Positions 52,524 through 60,925 of a stretch of DNA of 64,000 nucleotides are shown one piece after another; the first letter of the stretch is position 1, and every line of letters starts with the position of its first letter. Position numbers and translations under genes: made by a program. The notes under the pieces were generated by a model that worked only from the letters and a program-made list of their open reading frames with translations, searched no databases and was not told where the DNA came from. Origin of the DNA: Microbulbifer rhizosphaerae (GTDB lineage Bacteria; Pseudomonadota; Gammaproteobacteria; Pseudomonadales; Cellvibrionaceae); NCBI RefSeq assembly GCF_014191725.1, contig NZ_JACHWZ010000001.1, positions 372,001 through 436,000 on the forward strand, given 5' to 3'.

Positions 52524-55022
52524 GTGTTGGATCCGACAAGCGTTGCCGGTTACCGGGTCGTCGAGAGAATCGGCCGCGGGGGTATGGGGGTGGTTTACCG
52601 CGCTCGCGACAGCGTGCTCGACCGCGATGTGGCCCTCAAATATGTCGATTCGGCCGGCGCCCCGGAAGGGCGCGTCGAGCGGTTGATTCGCGAGGCGAAA
52701 ATTGCCTCCTCACTGCAGCATCCAGGTATTGTCACCATCTATGGCTTTGTCAGCGAAGGGCCTTGTATCGCCATGGAATATATCCGTGGCGATACGCTTT
52801 CGGCTCACCTTTTGCCGGATGGTATGGCCCTGGATAAGGCCGTGCGTCTGGGGCTGCAAATCGCTGAAGCGCTTCACTATGCCCACCAGTCGGGAGTGAT
52901 TCACGCGGATCTCAAACCCTCGAATATCATGATTGACCTGACCGGTCGCGCCAAAGTCCTGGATTTTGGTCTGGCACATTGGCGGCTGTTCGAAGAATTG
53001 CAGACCATTTCCGACAGCGGAGAACATCTACAGCAGCTGGCCGGCACCATTCCCTATATGTCGCCGGAAGTGGTAATGGGGCGGTCGCTCGATTGTCGCA
53101 GCGATATTTTTTCCCTCGGCTGTGTGTTGTTTGAAATGCTCACCGGCCTGCGCCCCTTTTCCGCTGATAATCCCGCGGCCACGCTCAATAGCCTGCTTAA
53201 CCGCATGCCCAGAGGTATCGAAATCCTACACCAGAAAGTGCCGGCGGCCTTGGCTGACCTGGTTCTGCGGATGTTGGAAAAAGACCCCAGCCGCCGTCTC
53301 CCGACACTCGGTGATGCCATAGTCGTGCTGCGAGATTTTTGCGACGGTGTCGATGTGCTTAGACTCAGGACAAAACATCGGTTTCTCTCAGTGTCTGCGA
53401 TTCGGCGTGGGTTGCCTTTGCTTTTTACTGTATTTCTGGGTCTGTTGATGTATTTAATCTCCGAGCCGGGCGTCTCCGGGCGACAGCTACGAGTCTTCCT
53501 AGCGCAGCCGGAATATTACCGGGAAGGGGAGGATACACCGATGGATACGGTAATTTGGAGCAGTGTTGTCAATGGTTTGCACCTTTTGGGATCAATACAA
53601 CCCATTCTCTATCACCGGCTACCTGTAGAGGGTTCAGACCCTGCACAGCTGGCGAAGCTTGCTGGATCCGACGAGTGGATTAATGTCCGTTTCCAGCCTG
53701 AGAATCCCCTTGGTAATGTGCAGTTGCAGAGGATTCGCACAGGCGATGGAGCTCTATTGAAGCAAGTTCAATTTTCGGTTCCAAAAGAGTATTTGAGTCA
53801 GAGTTCTCAAGCTGTGCTTTCTCAGGTTTTGGCAATTTATAGAGGCATGGAGTCTAGACAATCCATTGGTTATTCGGCTTTATCTTATTCAGATTATTCT
53901 CGATTCGTAGAAATATATTCTTCTTTAAATCAGGGTGTTGGAGATCGCCAGGTTTTGTTTAATAAGCTTGATAAGCTTATTTCAGAAGCGCCAGGATTCT
54001 TTGCTGCTGAGGTAATGGCTGTGGATCTTGCTCATGACCTCTTTAGCGATACTGAGAAGATGTTCTATTTGGAGCGAGCGAAGAATATTATAGGGCGTTT
54101 GCAGTTTGCTCATCCAAACCCGGTAGTGGTTTTGCAGCGAAAGGCATTATTATCTATTGATTCTGGAGATATTGAAATTGCAGAGGAGATTGTGAATAAG
54201 ATTTCAAGTATGTCGCCAGGTGATCCGGAAGTTTTATTGTTGCGCTCTCGTATTGCGGAGCATCGCGGAGATATTTCTAAGGCTCTTAGTCTTGTAACGA
54301 AAGCTTCCAGTATGGCCTCAATATCTTGGAGCGCTTGGTACCGTGCAGCAGCGTTAGCTATCCGTAATGGAGATGTGGATACTGCTAGAGATAAAGTTGA
54401 TAAAATTTTAAATTTAACGCCTGGTAATACATTGGCGTTAGGGCAGCGTGGGTTGGTAGAGTTGCTCTATGGTGATGTAGATAGAGCTGTATCTATTTAT
54501 AAAAGATTATTGGAAATAAAAAGGCATCGAAGCTATTTGGTTAATCTCGGTTTGGCCCTGATGCTTAAAGAGAACTATCAAGAAGCCAGAGTGAATTTTA
54601 CTTATGCCTTGGAAATACAGCCCGGGCATCGTGTTGCAATACTCAACCTGGCAGATGCAGAAATGGCATTGGGGAACAGGGAGATAGCGCTGGATTTATA
54701 CAGAAGTGTTTTAAATCAGAAAAAGCCGAGGGGCGATGAGGGTGCTTATGGCAAAATGGTTAGAGCTCAGTGTTTAGCGCATTTGGAAGAATATGGCATG
54801 GCGATTGAGCTCACTTTGGAAGCACTGTCCAGTTCGCCAGAAGATCCAGAGATCGCTTATCAAGCAGCGCTGGTCTATTCCTTGGTTGGTGAATATGAAT
54901 CAGCAATAGTTAATGCTCGGGCTGCACTGCGTCGAGGAATGGACAGGCGCTGGTTTAATCTACCGGTATTTCGAAATACTCCTGTGCCTGATTCCTTGCC
55001 TGAAAATAATGAAAACCATTAA
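52524..55022 (+). CDS. Transmembrane Ser/Thr protein kinase with C-terminal TPR-like repeats
   Basis: An 832-aa Hanks-type kinase. The glycine loop GRGGMGVVY (17-25), Lys39, catalytic HADLKPSN (128-135, Ala in place of Arg of HRD), DFG (148-150) and GTIPYMSPE are present. A single transmembrane helix lies near 298-313 (LPLLFTVFLGLLMYLI). The remainder, beyond the membrane, contains several TPR-like units (for example DPEVLLLRSRIAEHRGDISKAL and YLVNLGLALMLKENYQEARVNF). From about 53,500 the DNA becomes clearly AT-richer than the kinase part. The start GTG is preceded by GGGGGAG very closely; a TTG one codon later is an alternative. Confidence 0.92.
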   Translation: MLDPTSVAGYRVVERIGRGGMGVVYRARDSVLDRDVALKYVDSAGAPEGRVERLIREAKIASSLQHPGIVTIYGFVSEGPCIAMEYIRGDTLSAHLLPDGMALDKAVRLGLQIAEALHYAHQSGVIHADLKPSNIMIDLTGRAKVLDFGLAHWRLFEELQTISDSGEHLQQLAGTIPYMSPEVVMGRSLDCRSDIFSLGCVLFEMLTGLRPFSADNPAATLNSLLNRMPRGIEILHQKVPAALADLVLRMLEKDPSRRLPTLGDAIVVLRDFCDGVDVLRLRTKHRFLSVSAIRRGLPLLFTVFLGLLMYLISEPGVSGRQLRVFLAQPEYYREGEDTPMDTVIWSSVVNGLHLLGSIQPILYHRLPVEGSDPAQLAKLAGSDEWINVRFQPENPLGNVQLQRIRTGDGALLKQVQFSVPKEYLSQSSQAVLSQVLAIYRGMESRQSIGYSALSYSDYSRFVEIYSSLNQGVGDRQVLFNKLDKLISEAPGFFAAEVMAVDLAHDLFSDTEKMFYLERAKNIIGRLQFAHPNPVVVLQRKALLSIDSGDIEIAEEIVNKISSMSPGDPEVLLLRSRIAEHRGDISKALSLVTKASSMASISWSAWYRAAALAIRNGDVDTARDKVDKILNLTPGNTLALGQRGLVELLYGDVDRAVSIYKRLLEIKRHRSYLVNLGLALMLKENYQEARVNFTYALEIQPGHRVAILNLADAEMALGNREIALDLYRSVLNQKKPRGDEGAYGKMVRAQCLAHLEEYGMAIELTLEALSSSPEDPEIAYQAALVYSLVGEYESAIVNARAALRRGMDRRWFNLPVFRNTPVPDSLPENNENH

Positions 55023-55066
55023 AGAGCTGGAAACGAAAGCTATGTTTATTGGTGTGGCATTCTATG

Positions 55067-55834
55067 CTACCGTGCAACAGTCGAATCCCCTTCATTATCA
55101 GTCTGCGGGTCGCCACTGGACCTAACAACAATTGCCCGTGTTCGGATATCCAGCAGATAAACGCCGTAGCGATAAATCCCCTTGATACCATTATTACCGT
55201 TGCCCTCCACCAGGGTATTACCGCGATAAACAAAGCTTTCATGAGGACCGAAAAAGGTCTGGGGGTCCGCCGGTGGCTGTTCCAGTATCGGCCGCCCGTA
55301 GATAACCAGTGGCTGGTGGTACTCCTTGGCAACCTCGCTGAAATCCCAGACAACCCGCATTCCCTCTTTGATCGTGATCTGAAGCGGATTCACTGTCAGG
55401 CCCTCTCCATCGGGAAGTACCTGGATTGTAATCAGGCGGTCTTCATCCGTTTCCCGTATCAGTTCGAAGGGGAGCCACTGGGAGAAGATGATTGCGGAAT
55501 TGTCCTCATTGTGGACACCGAATCCCCGCTGGATCAGGGCGCGGAATTGGAACAGGGAGGTATCCGATTGGGCGTTGATGGCCAGGACCTGATTGCGGCC
55601 CACCACCAGCTGCTCGAAGGGGCCGCCGGCAACAATGGTCTGGCCGTCGTTGTTGCTGAATTCCACGGTGGGGGACCAGCCTGAGGGCAGATTTTGAAAA
55701 CGCAGCAGTAGATTGCTTCCGGCAAGGATCGACAGGTTCTGAATGGGCAGCTTCAGTTCCAGTGTCTGGGTATCGAAGTCCACATCGACGATATAGTCGG
55801 GTGCGGCGGTATCGAGTGATTTGAAAACAGCCAT
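55067..55834 (-). CDS. Unknown protein, 255 aa, predicted beta-rich
   Basis: I do not recognise this protein. It has no signal peptide, no transmembrane helix and no cysteine. The sequence is rich in beta-type segments (YIVDVDFDTQTLELKLPIQN, LITIQVLPDGEGLTVNPLQI, TIKEGMRVVWDFSEVAKEYHQPL). The latter stretch resembles cupredoxin-like beta-sandwich patterns, but copper ligands are not evident. The start has TCCTCC on the complementary strand (GGAGGA) at good spacing. It is convergent with the kinase gene and divergent from the tail-related cluster, across a spacer that holds an inverted repeat. Confidence 0.7.
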   Translation of the reverse strand: MAVFKSLDTAAPDYIVDVDFDTQTLELKLPIQNLSILAGSNLLLRFQNLPSGWSPTVEFSNNDGQTIVAGGPFEQLVVGRNQVLAINAQSDTSLFQFRALIQRGFGVHNEDNSAIIFSQWLPFELIRETDEDRLITIQVLPDGEGLTVNPLQITIKEGMRVVWDFSEVAKEYHQPLVIYGRPILEQPPADPQTFFGPHESFVYRGNTLVEGNGNNGIKGIYRYGVYLLDIRTRAIVVRSSGDPQTDNEGDSTVAR

Positions 55835-55966
55835 GTTTCCTCCTGCAGGACAGCCGTGTGGGCAAGTCCGCTTATCCTTTTAATCTTTATTGTTGCCGGA
55901 AGTGCTCTCCGGCACAGACCGATTATACCCACCTGTCCTGCAGTCACAAGAATTTCGCTGTCGGCA

Positions 55967-56000
55967 GTGTCGGCAGTGTCGGAACAGACACTGCCGACAC
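55967..56000. promoter_or_regulatory. Strong inverted repeat, possible enhancer site for the sigma-54 activator
   Basis: GTGTCGGCAGTGTC, loop GGAACA, then its exact complement: 14-bp arms. An extra CGGCAGT copy lies just before. It has no T-run, so it is not a typical terminator. It is 56-89 bases upstream of a -24/-12-like sequence, a normal distance for an upstream activating site. Confidence 0.5.
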
Positions 56001-56055
56001 CCGAGATGTCCGTCTTGTCTGACCCTAACTTATTGTTTTTATTGAATTTTAAAGT

Positions 56056-56070
56056 TGGCATGGCTTTTGA
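56056..56070 (+). promoter_or_regulatory. Possible sigma-54 (-24/-12) promoter of the tail-related cluster
   Basis: TGGCATGGCTTTTGA: GG-N10-GA with the TGGCA box intact; the -12 element reads TTGA instead of TTGC. It is 90 bases before the first gene of the cluster. Confidence 0.4.
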
Positions 56071-56159
56071 GATAGAGACTCCTGTCAGACGGTTTCCGCC
56101 GAATGGCCGCAGCAAAAATACAGCTGCGATTAATTTTTCAATTAACAGGAGTCATACCG

Positions 56160-56780
56160 ATGCCTACCTATACCCTCAATATCGACTTTCCAAAACAGGA
56201 CCTGGACACACTCTACAAGGCGGGTGAAAAGGTCACCCTGATCAAGCAGTCCGCCAACGGCCAGCCCGTTGCTTGGGTTTGCTTCTACCCCTTCGAGAAC
56301 AACACCGTCACCTGGGAGGAAGAGTACGCAATCTATGCCTCCACCACCCAGATTCAAGGCGGCGCGACCATCCAGAAGATGTCCGACGAGATGGCCAGGG
56401 CGCAGATGCTGTACGCCTTCCAGAATGGCAACTTCGGCACGCCGTCTCCTTCCGGACGACTCTCCGAAGGTCAGTACGGTGTCATCAATCAGACGCCGCT
56501 CGATCAGGCGGAGGGTCTCTGTTTTGGCCTGGCGCAGAACGTGCAGGTGAACGGTACCGCCTATCCGAACAGGCCGATCAATGCGGACTGGGTACCCAGC
56601 AAGCATGTGGCCACTTTCACGCCTTACGAGAATATCAAGCTCTTCATGAACAGCAGCATCCAGGACGGCATGGTGGTTACCGATGTTTTCAGCCCCAGTC
56701 TCACCCTGACCTTCGGCGGTTCTACCACCGAGATTACCGCCAACTACAACGCCACCACCGGCAGCTTCGCCCAGGCGTAA
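56160..56780 (+). CDS. Unknown protein, 206 aa, first gene of the tail-related cluster
   Basis: I do not recognise this protein. It starts MPTYTLNIDF after a strong ribosome site (AGGAG). It has no signal peptide or membrane helix. The N-terminal half looks like a beta-sheet domain (VTLIKQSANGQPVAWVCFYP, NTVTWEEEYAIYASTTQIQGG), while the C-terminus is Thr/Ser/Asn-rich (TLTFGGSTTEITANYNATTG), as in some secreted or virion-associated proteins. It is followed by a strong hairpin and then another gene of the same orientation. It may be highly expressed given the ribosome site and hairpin arrangement. Confidence 0.75.
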   Translation: MPTYTLNIDFPKQDLDTLYKAGEKVTLIKQSANGQPVAWVCFYPFENNTVTWEEEYAIYASTTQIQGGATIQKMSDEMARAQMLYAFQNGNFGTPSPSGRLSEGQYGVINQTPLDQAEGLCFGLAQNVQVNGTAYPNRPINADWVPSKHVATFTPYENIKLFMNSSIQDGMVVTDVFSPSLTLTFGGSTTEITANYNATTGSFAQA

Positions 56781-56788
56781 GACCCGAT

Positions 56789-56809
56789 AGCCCCCGCGTT
56801 GCGGGGGCT
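56789..56809 (+). terminator. Hairpin between first and second cluster genes
   Basis: AGCCCCCGC, loop GTT, GCGGGGGCT. The downstream T-run is short (GTATT), so it may be an mRNA-stability element or a partial terminator that lowers expression of the later genes. Confidence 0.55.
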
Positions 56810-56831
56810 GTATTAAAAGAGGAGATCACTG

Positions 56832-57338
56832 ATGACCTTTGCAACCATGGCCCAATATGTGGAGAAGAATCTCGCCGATGACACCGCAAGGTATCTTAAT
56901 GGCAGATCGAATTCCTTCAGTGGCTATTTCGGGCTGAATAACTATTTCAATGAGGACACCGTAAAAACGGTGATGAGCCGCTTGCTGACGGAGTGGATAG
57001 CTGCGAACGATACCGAGGAAACCGCCATGGTATTCAGCGAGCTGCACTATACCGGTTTCGACAACCGTGCCGATATCGGTGTTGTCTATTTGACCGAGAA
57101 CGGGCGTACGGCACCGACGAAGACATTATATATCGAACTGAAGACGGATTTCTCAGTGGATAGTGTCAACGGCGACGTCAACATTCTCGACCTGATCGCG
57201 GGTGCTGGTAATTCCCCGATCACTTCGGCCTATGCCTTTTACACGGTATTCGAGGGCCAGGAAGGGTGGACCCGCTATATCGAGGCCCCCACTCAACCCA
57301 ATGTGCACACCGTGGGAATCCCCGTTACGTCGCCTTGA
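56832..57338 (+). CDS. Unknown protein, 168 aa, with a PD-(D/E)XK-like motif
   Basis: I do not recognise the family. The ribosome site AGGAG precedes MTFATMAQYVEKNLADD. The N-terminal half is helical. The middle reads FSELHYTGFDNRADIGVVYL, then about fifteen residues later LYIELKTDFS. A Glu in the first helix region, Asp at about 80 before a beta strand, and ExK at about 102-104 is the residue order of PD-(D/E)XK nuclease folds. The protein is small, ending VGIPVTSP. Nuclease function is a hypothesis only; a degenerate structural use is possible. Confidence 0.65.
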   Translation: MTFATMAQYVEKNLADDTARYLNGRSNSFSGYFGLNNYFNEDTVKTVMSRLLTEWIAANDTEETAMVFSELHYTGFDNRADIGVVYLTENGRTAPTKTLYIELKTDFSVDSVNGDVNILDLIAGAGNSPITSAYAFYTVFEGQEGWTRYIEAPTQPNVHTVGIPVTSP

Positions 57339-57453
57339 GGAGTGAACCTTGGGGAGTGACCGGATTGCCTGTGATTGGATGGCGCGGCTCAACTGTCATA
57401 CTACTGGCAGTTGTGCTTCGCCTGCCGCTGATTACTGAGGTCTGGAATAATTT

Positions 57454-60297
57454 ATGAATGACTATCCGGAAAAACGAGAGATCGGGCCGGTAATTTTTCG
57501 CTGGAGGTTCGGCGGTATCGGTCGCGGTTACATAGAAGTCGAATGGCTGGGGCATATTATTGCCCAGGCACCGCTGCCCCTACCCGACAAGCAAAACCCG
57601 TTGCACTTCTTCTCGCAGCCGGACCCGCAAAACCCGATGCGCGCTGTCAACGGAGAAATGCATTATACGGCCAGCTCCAAAAGCCTATTGGTTACCCGCC
57701 TGGAGTACCCCGACGGCGAGGCTCGGAACGAACTGCTGTTTGGCGGAGATTCCCCGGACCCGCCGCCACCGGTTCCGCTGCCGCCCGAAGGTGAGCCTGC
57801 GGAAACCGGGGTGATTGTCGAGCGCCCCCCGGAATCCGATCTGTTTCCCTATTTGTACCTGGCCCAGTGGCCGGGCATTACCGACGTGGAACTGGAGAAT
57901 CGCTTCGTACAGTACGATACTGATTCGGCGCCCCAGAACAGTCTCTACCGGGAACTGGTCGAGGCGCGCCAGCAGGGACGGGGGGCCATGGTGGATCAGG
58001 CCGACCTGTTCCTGACGGAGAAGGCGCCCTACACCGGCCGCTATCTGCGCACTATCGATGCCCTGGGTGCGCCCATGGACAGGTTGCCGTCTCTGGATGA
58101 AGAGTTTCGCCGCTCTCCTCCCGTCGACCTGAGGGAGTTCAAGCAGCGCACGGAGATGGCGCTGGAAATGAGCTGGAGTGCCATACGGGAATACTGGCTC
58201 GGCGAAATCTACAGCGGAAAAATGGAGCGCTGCTGGCAAAACCTGATGGCGCTGAATGTGCAACCGGGCTTCAACCGGCAACTGGGGGACCAACTGCTGG
58301 CAGCCCTGACCCTGGCTGCGCTGGTTGCGCGTATTGTTGCCAGTGAGCCCGAACCGCCGGAGAGCGATGCGGACGGTGAAGTCCTCCCGCCGGAGCCCGC
58401 TCTTCTCTGGCCGGCGGAGCGCCTGGCCGAAGGTATCCGGGCCACGGCGGTGTTGCCCGGTACGGTGTTTCCACTTCCGTCGGCCAAAGAGAGCGCGCAG
58501 GGCGGTGCGCCGGATACGGGCCCGGTTCCCTATGCCATCGGCAATCTGAAGCTGGTGAGACAGCGACTGCGCGGATACTGCCTGGGCGAAGTCAGTGGTA
58601 TAGAAAATGTAATGCGCGGCGAGTACAAGGAGTCGTCGGAGCGGCGGCTGCGAGAATCCCGCGTAGAGGAGCTGGAGTCCGACAGCGGCTTGCAGCAGGT
58701 GGACCGGGAATTGTCCGGCCAGCGCCAGGACCTGCTGGCGGAAGCCCTCAATACCCTGGAGGAGAATTTCCAGTACCACTACGAGAGCCAGTACGGCCCG
58801 CCGGCCAAGCAGCTGACTGTGATTGTGGATGGGACCGTGCAGCCGGTGGATGGCAAACCGCAGAAAACGCTTAACAGCGATGCCACCCGCGCCGCGCGCC
58901 TGTTGACCCAGCGCGCCGCCGGTTCCCTGGCCCGTCGGCTGCACTGGCAGCGCAGTAGCGCCAGTATCGACCGGGACGAGCGCTGCACTGTCCGGCGTGT
59001 CGACGCCAGCGGCATGGACAATAATCTCCGCGCTATCTACCGCTGGGTCAACAAGGTCTACCAGTGCTGGACCGTCACTCTCGGCAAGCGCTTTATCCTG
59101 GAGTTTCTTGTGCGCAATCCGGCGCAGGGCTATATCTCCGGCTCCTTCAGCCTTCGCGGCCTGTCCCTGCGGGAGCCTCCACCGCTGATCGATTTCGATG
59201 TAAAAAACTTCCAGGATATTTCTGTCGACCCGAAGTCCCCCGCTTACTATGCCAGCCTGGCCGCCGAGTACGATGTGGTGGATATACAGCCGCCTCCGGA
59301 ACTCCGGTTGATAAGCAGTGCGGCCTTTCAGGGGGGCGAGCCGGTGTGCCGGCAATCGATCCCGGTGGCGCCCGGCTATCGCGCCGTCTCCGCGAATGTG
59401 ACGGTATCGCCCGCGCCCGGTGACGACAGCCTGAAGCTCTGTGTCAGTGTCGGCCAGCAGAGTTACGAATATCCGGGGGGCGAAACTGAAACCGCGCAAC
59501 TCAAACTGAGCGGACAGACCGGCCAGGTACCGGCGGCGGTACTGGTCTCCACCCCAAAAAAATCCCTGAAAAATCCCGCGGGCTACAGTGTCGCGGTGGA
59601 GATAGAGGCCGAACTGGGTGAACAGGCCCTGGAAGAATGGAAACTGGCAACCTTCAAGGCCATTTCCGCTGGCTGTACACGGCAGCGTGAGCGCTACTAC
59701 GAAACAGTGGGCTCCTGGCCCAGCCAGGTATATCAGCCATCCCCCTTAGGTGCCCGCGAGGTTGTGCGCGACGAACTGCGTCGGGACATCGTGCGGCAAC
59801 TGATCCGGTACGTGGAAAAACTGACCGGGGAGAGCGGGAATATCGCTCTGGGCGGGCAGCGCTACGTGCAGTTCCTGGACCGCGCGCTGGCCTGGGGGGA
59901 AATGGCCTACGCCTTTACGGTCAAGACGGAAGACGATGTGGGCACCGCAATCAGCCAGCAGTATCGCGGTGAGGACGATCTTTTCAGCGCATTCCTGCAG
60001 GCGGGGCTGGCCCGGGTGCTGTTGCCGGTAACGCCGGATTTCGCTTTCCGCATGCTCTACTTCCTGGCCAGCGGCCAGATCTGGCCGGGCGCCGACGCCC
60101 TGGCGCCGGTTTTTTGCCCACAGGAGGAGGGGGCGCCGGACTACCGCTACGTCAACCTGGCCAATGCCCTTAAGGAATCCTCCGATGCCGGGGCCGAGGA
60201 AGAGCGGGGGGAAAGCTGGGAGCTGGTGGTGCCCACGGATATGACCGTGCTGCAGGAAGGCGATGAACTGCCGGTATTCACGGGAGAAACGCCATGA
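57454..60297 (+). CDS. Large unknown protein, 947 aa, tail-associated by context
   Basis: I cannot name the family. No signal peptide or membrane helix is visible. A proline-rich linker is near 107-125. Two stretches look conserved in type: GEVSGIENVMRGEYKESSER near residue 379, and AIYRWVNKVYQCWTVTLGKR near 526 followed by ILEFLVRNPA. I recall similar motifs in large proteins of phage-tail-like loci but cannot verify this. Charged coiled-coil-like segments (RRLRESRVEELESD) lie between. The C-terminal third is mixed beta and helical. Its stop overlaps the tail-collar gene start (ATGA), so the two products are probably made in a fixed ratio and may work together. Confidence 0.75.
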   Translation: MNDYPEKREIGPVIFRWRFGGIGRGYIEVEWLGHIIAQAPLPLPDKQNPLHFFSQPDPQNPMRAVNGEMHYTASSKSLLVTRLEYPDGEARNELLFGGDSPDPPPPVPLPPEGEPAETGVIVERPPESDLFPYLYLAQWPGITDVELENRFVQYDTDSAPQNSLYRELVEARQQGRGAMVDQADLFLTEKAPYTGRYLRTIDALGAPMDRLPSLDEEFRRSPPVDLREFKQRTEMALEMSWSAIREYWLGEIYSGKMERCWQNLMALNVQPGFNRQLGDQLLAALTLAALVARIVASEPEPPESDADGEVLPPEPALLWPAERLAEGIRATAVLPGTVFPLPSAKESAQGGAPDTGPVPYAIGNLKLVRQRLRGYCLGEVSGIENVMRGEYKESSERRLRESRVEELESDSGLQQVDRELSGQRQDLLAEALNTLEENFQYHYESQYGPPAKQLTVIVDGTVQPVDGKPQKTLNSDATRAARLLTQRAAGSLARRLHWQRSSASIDRDERCTVRRVDASGMDNNLRAIYRWVNKVYQCWTVTLGKRFILEFLVRNPAQGYISGSFSLRGLSLREPPPLIDFDVKNFQDISVDPKSPAYYASLAAEYDVVDIQPPPELRLISSAAFQGGEPVCRQSIPVAPGYRAVSANVTVSPAPGDDSLKLCVSVGQQSYEYPGGETETAQLKLSGQTGQVPAAVLVSTPKKSLKNPAGYSVAVEIEAELGEQALEEWKLATFKAISAGCTRQRERYYETVGSWPSQVYQPSPLGAREVVRDELRRDIVRQLIRYVEKLTGESGNIALGGQRYVQFLDRALAWGEMAYAFTVKTEDDVGTAISQQYRGEDDLFSAFLQAGLARVLLPVTPDFAFRMLYFLASGQIWPGADALAPVFCPQEEGAPDYRYVNLANALKESSDAGAEEERGESWELVVPTDMTVLQEGDELPVFTGETP

Positions 60298-60917
60298 TCA
60301 GTCCTCCTTTTGTACCGCCGCCGGCTTTTGCCGCGGAGTGGATTTCCGGCGTCCCGGTAGGTGTCGTCTGTCCTTATGCAGGCCAGTTGGCCAATCCCTT
60401 CGGCAGTGACGGCGAGGAAAACGACAGCGCGCAACCCGCGCTGTGGCTGGAGTACTGGGGCTGGATGCTGTGCGACGGACGCGAACTGGGTATCGCAGCC
60501 TACCCGATGCTGTTCGAGGTGATCGGCAATCTGTACGGCGGGGATGGCGAATACACTTTCCGCCTGCCCGATTACCGGGGCCTGTTCCTGCGCTGTGTGG
60601 ACAATGGCGCAGGTGTGGACCCGGATGTGGACCAGCGCCTGTCGCCGGCCAGTGGAGAAAAATACTCGGGTGTGGGCTCCCTTCAAGAGGATGCGCTGCA
60701 GGACCACCAGCACGCCTACCAGTTTGCCAAGGTCGGGGACGGACAAGAGCAGTTTCAGGGGGGCCAGGTAACGTCGCCGGGTACACCCACCGCCAGCGGC
60801 GATCCAATCCTGCCCGGGAGTCTGTCACCGGCCAAGCCCGACGGTGACCCGGCGCGCACCAGCAGCGAAACCCGGCCGCGCAATATCTACGTCAATTACC
60901 TTATCAAGTGTCTGTGA
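60294..60917 (+). CDS. Phage tail-collar domain protein
   Basis: A 207-aa protein with a tail-collar domain (PF07484 type): PVGVVCPYAGQLANPF, WGWMLCDGRELGIAAYPMLF, IGNLYGGDGEYTFRLPDYRG and LFLRCVDNGAGVDPD are the standard sequence. The end, RPRNIYVNYLIKCL, is the usual RP.N..VNY.IK finish of collar/MdpB-like proteins. In phages this domain is in tail fibres or collar parts. Here it is coupled by overlap to the 947-aa gene. No chaperone or other fibre gene follows. Confidence 0.88.
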   Translation: MISPPFVPPPAFAAEWISGVPVGVVCPYAGQLANPFGSDGEENDSAQPALWLEYWGWMLCDGRELGIAAYPMLFEVIGNLYGGDGEYTFRLPDYRGLFLRCVDNGAGVDPDVDQRLSPASGEKYSGVGSLQEDALQDHQHAYQFAKVGDGQEQFQGGQVTSPGTPTASGDPILPGSLSPAKPDGDPARTSSETRPRNIYVNYLIKCL

Positions 60918-60925
60918 GGTTGGCC

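Noticed and set aside
52489-52686. 65-codon frame starting in the MITE-like element
   Set aside because: It overlaps the kinase domain in another frame; the kinase frame holds all catalytic motifs.
55967-56000. Inverted repeat read as a terminator for the 255-aa gene or for the kinase
   Set aside because: It has no T-run on either strand and is upstream, not downstream, of the minus-strand gene.
57266-57457. 63-codon frame between the 168-aa and 947-aa genes
   Set aside because: It starts within the preceding gene in another frame, lacks a ribosome site and has no recognisable features.
57685-59499. Open frame of 604 codons antisense to the 947-aa gene
   Set aside because: No start signal and shadow-type composition; the plus-strand frame has a ribosome site and a coupled downstream gene.
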